Source: Amycolatopsis sp. QT-25 (GTDB lineage: Bacteria > Actinomycetota > Actinomycetes > Mycobacteriales > Pseudonocardiaceae). Taken from it: a stretch of DNA of 64,000 nucleotides. Both the position numbers and the translations under genes were made by a program. The stretch is from positions 6,696,001-6,760,000 of the forward strand of contig NZ_CP120210.1 of the NCBI RefSeq assembly GCF_029369745.1, given 5' to 3'. The notes below the pieces were generated by a model that worked only from the letters and a program-made list of their open reading frames with translations, did not search any database and was not told where the DNA came from. Positions 60,742 to 64,000 of the stretch are shown here, piece after piece; within the stretch, counting starts at the first letter, position 1, and every line of letters starts with the position of its first letter.

Positions 60742-60768
60742 AGGTACAGGAAGGGGCCTCCTGTACCT
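60742..60768 (+). terminator. Hairpin after the hemolysin III gene
   Basis: AGGTACAGGA (60742-60751) pairs with TCCTGTACCT (60759-60768) around AGGGGCC. It may be a shortened relative of the palindrome family. Confidence 0.65.
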
Positions 60769-60856
60769 GGCGACCAGGACGGACACACACGTGTTCCCTC
60801 TGGCACAAGAAAGTGCCTTCTTCCGCGCCCTCGCCGCACGAGCCATGCTCACCATC

Positions 60857-61306
60857 ATGGCCAAGAACGCACCACCCCGCCCCCTCGACGACGCGGCCCT
60901 CAGCGGCTTCCTCGCCGAGCACGCCTTCGGCGCCCTCGCGACCCTCAAGCGCGACGGCCGCCCTCACCTCTCCACGGTCGTCTACACGTGGGATCCCGAG
61001 GCGCGCGAGATCCGGATCAGCACGACCGAAGACCGTCTCAAGGTCGAACAGCTTCGCGACGACCCCACCGCATCCCTCTACGTCTCCAGTGCCGACCACT
61101 GGAAATTCGCGGTCGCGGAAGGAAAAGCGGAACTCTCCGAAGTCACCCGGACACCCGGCGACACGGCCGGGCTCGCGTATCTCGCCGCACAGCGCCAAAA
61201 ACCTGAGAACGAAGCGGAGTTCCTCGAGACCATCGCCGCCGAACGAAGGCTCTACATCACCCTGAAAACCGACAGACTCTATGGAACGGCCCTCGACATC
61301 GCTTAA
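60857..61306 (+). CDS. PPOX-class F420/FMN-dependent oxidoreductase
   Basis: A 149-residue split-barrel protein: LSGFLAEHAFGALATLKRDG, RPHLSTVVYTWD and DDPTASLYVSSADHWKFAVA are the flavin- or F420-binding strands. C-terminal GLAYLAAQRQKPENEAEFL is typical of the PPOX-class F420 family. ATG 60857 is chosen from domain length; CATGCT lies 7 nt upstream and there is no ribosome site. The substrate is unknown. Confidence 0.88.
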   Translation: MAKNAPPRPLDDAALSGFLAEHAFGALATLKRDGRPHLSTVVYTWDPEAREIRISTTEDRLKVEQLRDDPTASLYVSSADHWKFAVAEGKAELSEVTRTPGDTAGLAYLAAQRQKPENEAEFLETIAAERRLYITLKTDRLYGTALDIA

Positions 61307-61341
61307 CGTGCACCTGGAAAAGCCAGGTGAGGAGACGCCCG

Positions 61342-62088
61342 ATGTGGGAAAAGCGGATGGAGTGGCCGCTCAACGCCGCCGCCGTACTGTTCCTGGCGGC
61401 CTACGCGTGGCCGATCCTCCAACCCTCGCTCGGCCACACCGGCCGGGTCTGCTGCGAGGTCGTCACCTGGGTCGCTTGGGCGGTCTTCGCCCTGGACTAC
61501 GGCGTTCGCCTCAAGCACGCCAAGGACAAGCGGGACTTCCTCGAGAAGAACATCTTCGATCTGCTGATCATCGTGCTCCCGCTCATCCGGCAGCTGCGGC
61601 TGCTCCGGCTGGTCACGGTGCTCAACGTCCTCAACCGCAACGCCGGTCTGTCGTTGCGCGGCCGCGTCGTGGTCTACACGGTGGGCGCGACGGCGCTCGT
61701 CGTGTTCTGTTCGGCGCTGGCCGTGCTCGACGCCGAACGCACACAGGCGGACGCGCCGATCACCGACTTCCCGGACGCGGTGTGGTGGTCGATCACGACG
61801 ATCACCACGGTCGGTTACGGCGACCGCTATCCCGTCAGCGGGACCGGCCGGATCGTCGCGGTCGGGCTGATGGTGGCCGGGATCGCCCTGCTCGGCGTGG
61901 TCACCGCGACGCTGGCGTCGTGGCTCATCCGCCGAGTGACCGAAGCCGACGAGAACGCGCAGGCCGTGACCCGCGAGCATCTCGACGAGCTGACCCGCGA
62001 AGTCAAGGCGTTGCGGGCCGAGCTCGCCGAGCAGCGCGCCGGAGTCAGTCCCGCAGCATCGGAGCCGCTAGGTACTGCTCGGGGATAG
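61342..62088 (+). CDS. Voltage-gated-like potassium channel
   Basis: A 248-residue six-helix channel. S1-S3 span about residues 5-90. S4 carries regularly placed Arg (LIRQLRLLRLVTVLNVLNRN). The pore helix and filter are WWSITTITTVGYGDRYPVSG, and S6 is VAVGLMVAGIALLGVVTATL. A C-terminal coiled coil (LTREVKALRAELAEQRAG) should tetramerise it. ATG 61342 has GAGGAGA upstream. Its 3' end overlaps the convergent acyl-CoA oxidase gene by 44 bp. Confidence 0.93.
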   Translation: MWEKRMEWPLNAAAVLFLAAYAWPILQPSLGHTGRVCCEVVTWVAWAVFALDYGVRLKHAKDKRDFLEKNIFDLLIIVLPLIRQLRLLRLVTVLNVLNRNAGLSLRGRVVVYTVGATALVVFCSALAVLDAERTQADAPITDFPDAVWWSITTITTVGYGDRYPVSGTGRIVAVGLMVAGIALLGVVTATLASWLIRRVTEADENAQAVTREHLDELTREVKALRAELAEQRAGVSPAASEPLGTARG

Positions 62089-63931
62089 CGAAGGCGTCCA
62101 CGAGCGTCCGCGCGTGCGGGCGCAGGTCGGCGCACAGGGCGTTCACCGCGGCGGTGACCGCCTTCGAGCGCCCGGAGGTCAGGCGTCCGTGTTCCAGGAA
62201 CCAGCCGCGATCCGCCTCGATGTTCGCGAGCGCGTAGAGATCGCACACCCGCTCCAGCAGCTCGCGGGCATCGGTGTCGGCGCAGCGTTCGATGGCGTCG
62301 ATGAACGCTTCCAGCACCACCCGGTCGACGTGCGCGCGCCCGGCGCGCAGTACATGGTCTTGCGCGTCGTTGAAGACGCCGAACGGATCCGAACCTGCCT
62401 TACGCAGGCGCTGCGCGACACCGCCGAGTACATGCTCTTCGCGGTCTTCGAACAGCTTCAACTGCCACTCACGCGAGTACAGCACGTCGCCGTCGTCGGC
62501 CTCGGTGAGCCGTTCGACGACCTTGCGCGCGGACGTCCGCTCGATCACGGCCCCGACGAGCTGCTCCGCCACGAACCGCGCGGTCGCGAGCGGGCTGAGG
62601 TCCTCGAATTGCTCCTTGTAGCTGGTCAGTAAGCCCTTCGCCACCAGCTGCAGCAGCACGGTGTTGTCGCCCTCGAAGGTGGTGAAGACGTCCGTGTCGG
62701 CCTTCAACCCGGGAAGCAGGTTCTCGGAGAGGTAGCCGGAACCGCCGCAAGCCTCGCGGGCGGCCTGGATGGCCGCCGTCGCGTGCCAGGTCGAGACGGC
62801 CTTGATCCCGGCCGCACGCGATTCCAGCTCTCGCTGCTCTTCTTCCGGCGCGTCCTCGGCGATGTCGTTCAGCTTCGAGACGAGTGCTTCCTGCGCGAAG
62901 TGCAGGGCGTACGACGTCGCCAGCGCGGGCAGCAGTTTCCGTTGGTGGGCGCGGTAGTCGAGGATCACGACCTCCTCCCCGTCGGGCCGCGCGAACTGTC
63001 GCCGCTGCTCGCCGTACCGGATGGCCAGTGCGAGCGCGCGTTTCGTCGCGCTGCCGGCGCTGCCCGCCACGCTGACCCGGCCGCGGATGAGGGTGCCGAG
63101 CATCGTGAAGAACCGGCGGCCGTCGCTTTCGATCGGGCTGCTGTAGGTGCCGTCCTCGGCGACGTCACCGAAGCGGTTGAGCAGCGCCTCGCGCGGAACC
63201 CGCACCTGGGTGAAGGTGAGTCGTCCGTTGTCGACGCCGTTGAGGCCCGCCTTGCGGCCACAGTCCTCGATCTCGACGCCGCTCGCGTTCTCCCCGCGGA
63301 TCGGCACGAGGAAAGCGTGCACGCCACGCGATTCGCCGCCGGTGATCAACTGCGCGAACACCACCGCGACTTCGCCGTCGCGGGCGGCGTTGCCGATGTA
63401 CTCCTTCATCGCGCCCCGGTCCGGCGTGTGCACGACGAACTCACGGGTGGCCGGATCGTAGGTCGCGGTGGTGCGCAGCTGCTGGACGTCCGAGCCGTGG
63501 CCGTGCTCGGTCATCGCGAAGCAGCCCAGCAGCTCCAGGTCCTTGATCTTCCGCAGGTAACGCTCGTGGTGGCGTTCGGTGCCGAGCAGCTGCACCGCCC
63601 CGCCGAACAGACCCCATTGGACACCGGCCTTGACCATCAGCGAGAGGTCGCCGAAACCGAGCATCTCGAACGACATCACCGAGCCGCCGACGTCACCGCC
63701 ACCACCGTGCGCCGGATCGAAGCCGAGCCCCGGCCGGTCGGTACGGGTGAGGAGGCGCAGCCATTCGAGCACCTGGGCGCGGTGCGCTTCGACGCCGAGG
63801 TCGACAGGGTCCTTGAAGTCCTCCGCCGCCATCTGCGCGCGCACCGCGCGGCGGAGTTCGGCCCACCGTCCATCGAGGACGGTGGTCAGCGCGTCCGGGT
63901 CGATCTTCGCGGGAAGTCCTGGTGTGTCCAC
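62045..63931 (-). CDS. Acyl-CoA oxidase/dehydrogenase (ACOX-like)
   Basis: Large flavoprotein of 628 residues, the size of acyl-CoA oxidases rather than the 380-residue dehydrogenases. It has FAMTEHGHGSDVQQLRTTAT, AGIKAVSTWHATAAIQAARE, ACGGSGYLSENLLPGLKADT and FEGDNTVLLQLVAKGLLTSY. It probably catalyses the first step of fatty acid beta-oxidation. GTG 63931 has GGAGGA upstream. A 14-bp inverted repeat just upstream suggests repression by a lipid-responsive regulator. Confidence 0.93.
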   Translation of the reverse strand: MDTPGLPAKIDPDALTTVLDGRWAELRRAVRAQMAAEDFKDPVDLGVEAHRAQVLEWLRLLTRTDRPGLGFDPAHGGGGDVGGSVMSFEMLGFGDLSLMVKAGVQWGLFGGAVQLLGTERHHERYLRKIKDLELLGCFAMTEHGHGSDVQQLRTTATYDPATREFVVHTPDRGAMKEYIGNAARDGEVAVVFAQLITGGESRGVHAFLVPIRGENASGVEIEDCGRKAGLNGVDNGRLTFTQVRVPREALLNRFGDVAEDGTYSSPIESDGRRFFTMLGTLIRGRVSVAGSAGSATKRALALAIRYGEQRRQFARPDGEEVVILDYRAHQRKLLPALATSYALHFAQEALVSKLNDIAEDAPEEEQRELESRAAGIKAVSTWHATAAIQAAREACGGSGYLSENLLPGLKADTDVFTTFEGDNTVLLQLVAKGLLTSYKEQFEDLSPLATARFVAEQLVGAVIERTSARKVVERLTEADDGDVLYSREWQLKLFEDREEHVLGGVAQRLRKAGSDPFGVFNDAQDHVLRAGRAHVDRVVLEAFIDAIERCADTDARELLERVCDLYALANIEADRGWFLEHGRLTSGRSKAVTAAVNALCADLRPHARTLVDAFAIPEQYLAAPMLRD

Positions 63932-63938
63932 GATTCCT

Positions 63939-63981
63939 CCGATGCGGTGCGGTCTGCGTTCAGCCTGCCGCACCGCATCGG
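63939..63981. promoter_or_regulatory. 14-bp perfect inverted repeat upstream of acyl-CoA oxidase
   Basis: CCGATGCGGTGCGG (63939-63952) and CCGCACCGCATCGG (63968-63981) are perfect arms around 15 nt, starting 8 bp upstream of the start codon. The position fits an operator or a 5' leader hairpin. Confidence 0.65.
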
Positions 63982-64000
63982 GGGCCGCAGCACGAATCGG

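Overview
The window is high-GC, densely packed actinobacterial chromosome with strong G/C third-position bias, many GTG and TTG starts and many 4-bp start/stop overlaps. Gene content and order point to the Pseudonocardiaceae, and most likely Amycolatopsis; the genus is an inference. From memory, several blocks match the Mycobacterium tuberculosis Rv1085c-Rv1112 neighbourhood: ychF, a DUF6542 protein, ispH, a lipid-droplet-associated-type protein, xseA, xseB, glpX, fumC, phoH2, a cis-prenyltransferase and a hemolysin-III protein. Here that core is interrupted by accessory genes and gene remnants. I saw no rRNA, tRNA, CRISPR array or intact insertion sequence.

Layout. 1-5.1 kb: a minus-strand peptide/nickel-type ABC importer with two tandem solute-binding lipoproteins and two permeases, the second cut by the window edge. 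5.6-9.8 kb: typA, a 52-residue Cys-rich protein behind a possible iron box, a tryptophan leader-peptide attenuator driving trpS, and a NUDIX hydrolase. 9.9-15.5 kb: a two-component system divergent from a LolA-like exported protein coupled to an ABC exporter. 15.5-19.3 kb: a thiamine-type thiBPQ importer. 19.3-23.3 kb: a pterin dehydratase, two tiny membrane proteins, and an MFS-SDR-HxlR operon divergent from a TetR regulator over a helically phased operator. 23.4-27.75 kb: an exported M28 peptidase, then a decayed stretch with a broken gene and an AbiE-type toxin-antitoxin locus whose toxin has an in-frame stop. 27.8-46 kb: the conserved core with ychF, Ada-AlkA and ogt, sbcCD, rmuC, ispH, xseAB, glpX, a trypsin-like protease, ferredoxin reductase and fumC. 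46-53.1 kb: accessory regulators, a drug/metabolite transporter, an ATP-dependent DNA ligase and an old-yellow-enzyme oxidoreductase. 53.1-64 kb: an NTF2-like pseudogene, guaB1, a glycosyltransferase followed by a gutted phosphatase remnant, phoH2, a cis-prenyltransferase, hemolysin III, an F420-type oxidoreductase, a potassium channel and an acyl-CoA oxidase.

Two signals stand out. First, a ribosome-mediated attenuator precedes trpS: a 19-codon leader with tandem Trp codons, mutually exclusive hairpins and an intrinsic terminator. It marks this enzyme as probably the inducible, indolmycin-type TrpRS. Second, a family of roughly 46-59 bp palindromes built on a TGAAGG core sits at gene 3' ends. 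Its members differ from each other but keep their two arms matched; two are perfect 57-bp palindromes. At least two further palindrome families (CAATTCGGCACCTGAGTGC and TAGTCACCTGCTTGC types) occupy similar places. Several of these elements supply the stop codon of the neighbouring gene.

Many genes also show a TAnnnT box 6-8 nt before the start codon, the arrangement expected for leaderless transcripts.
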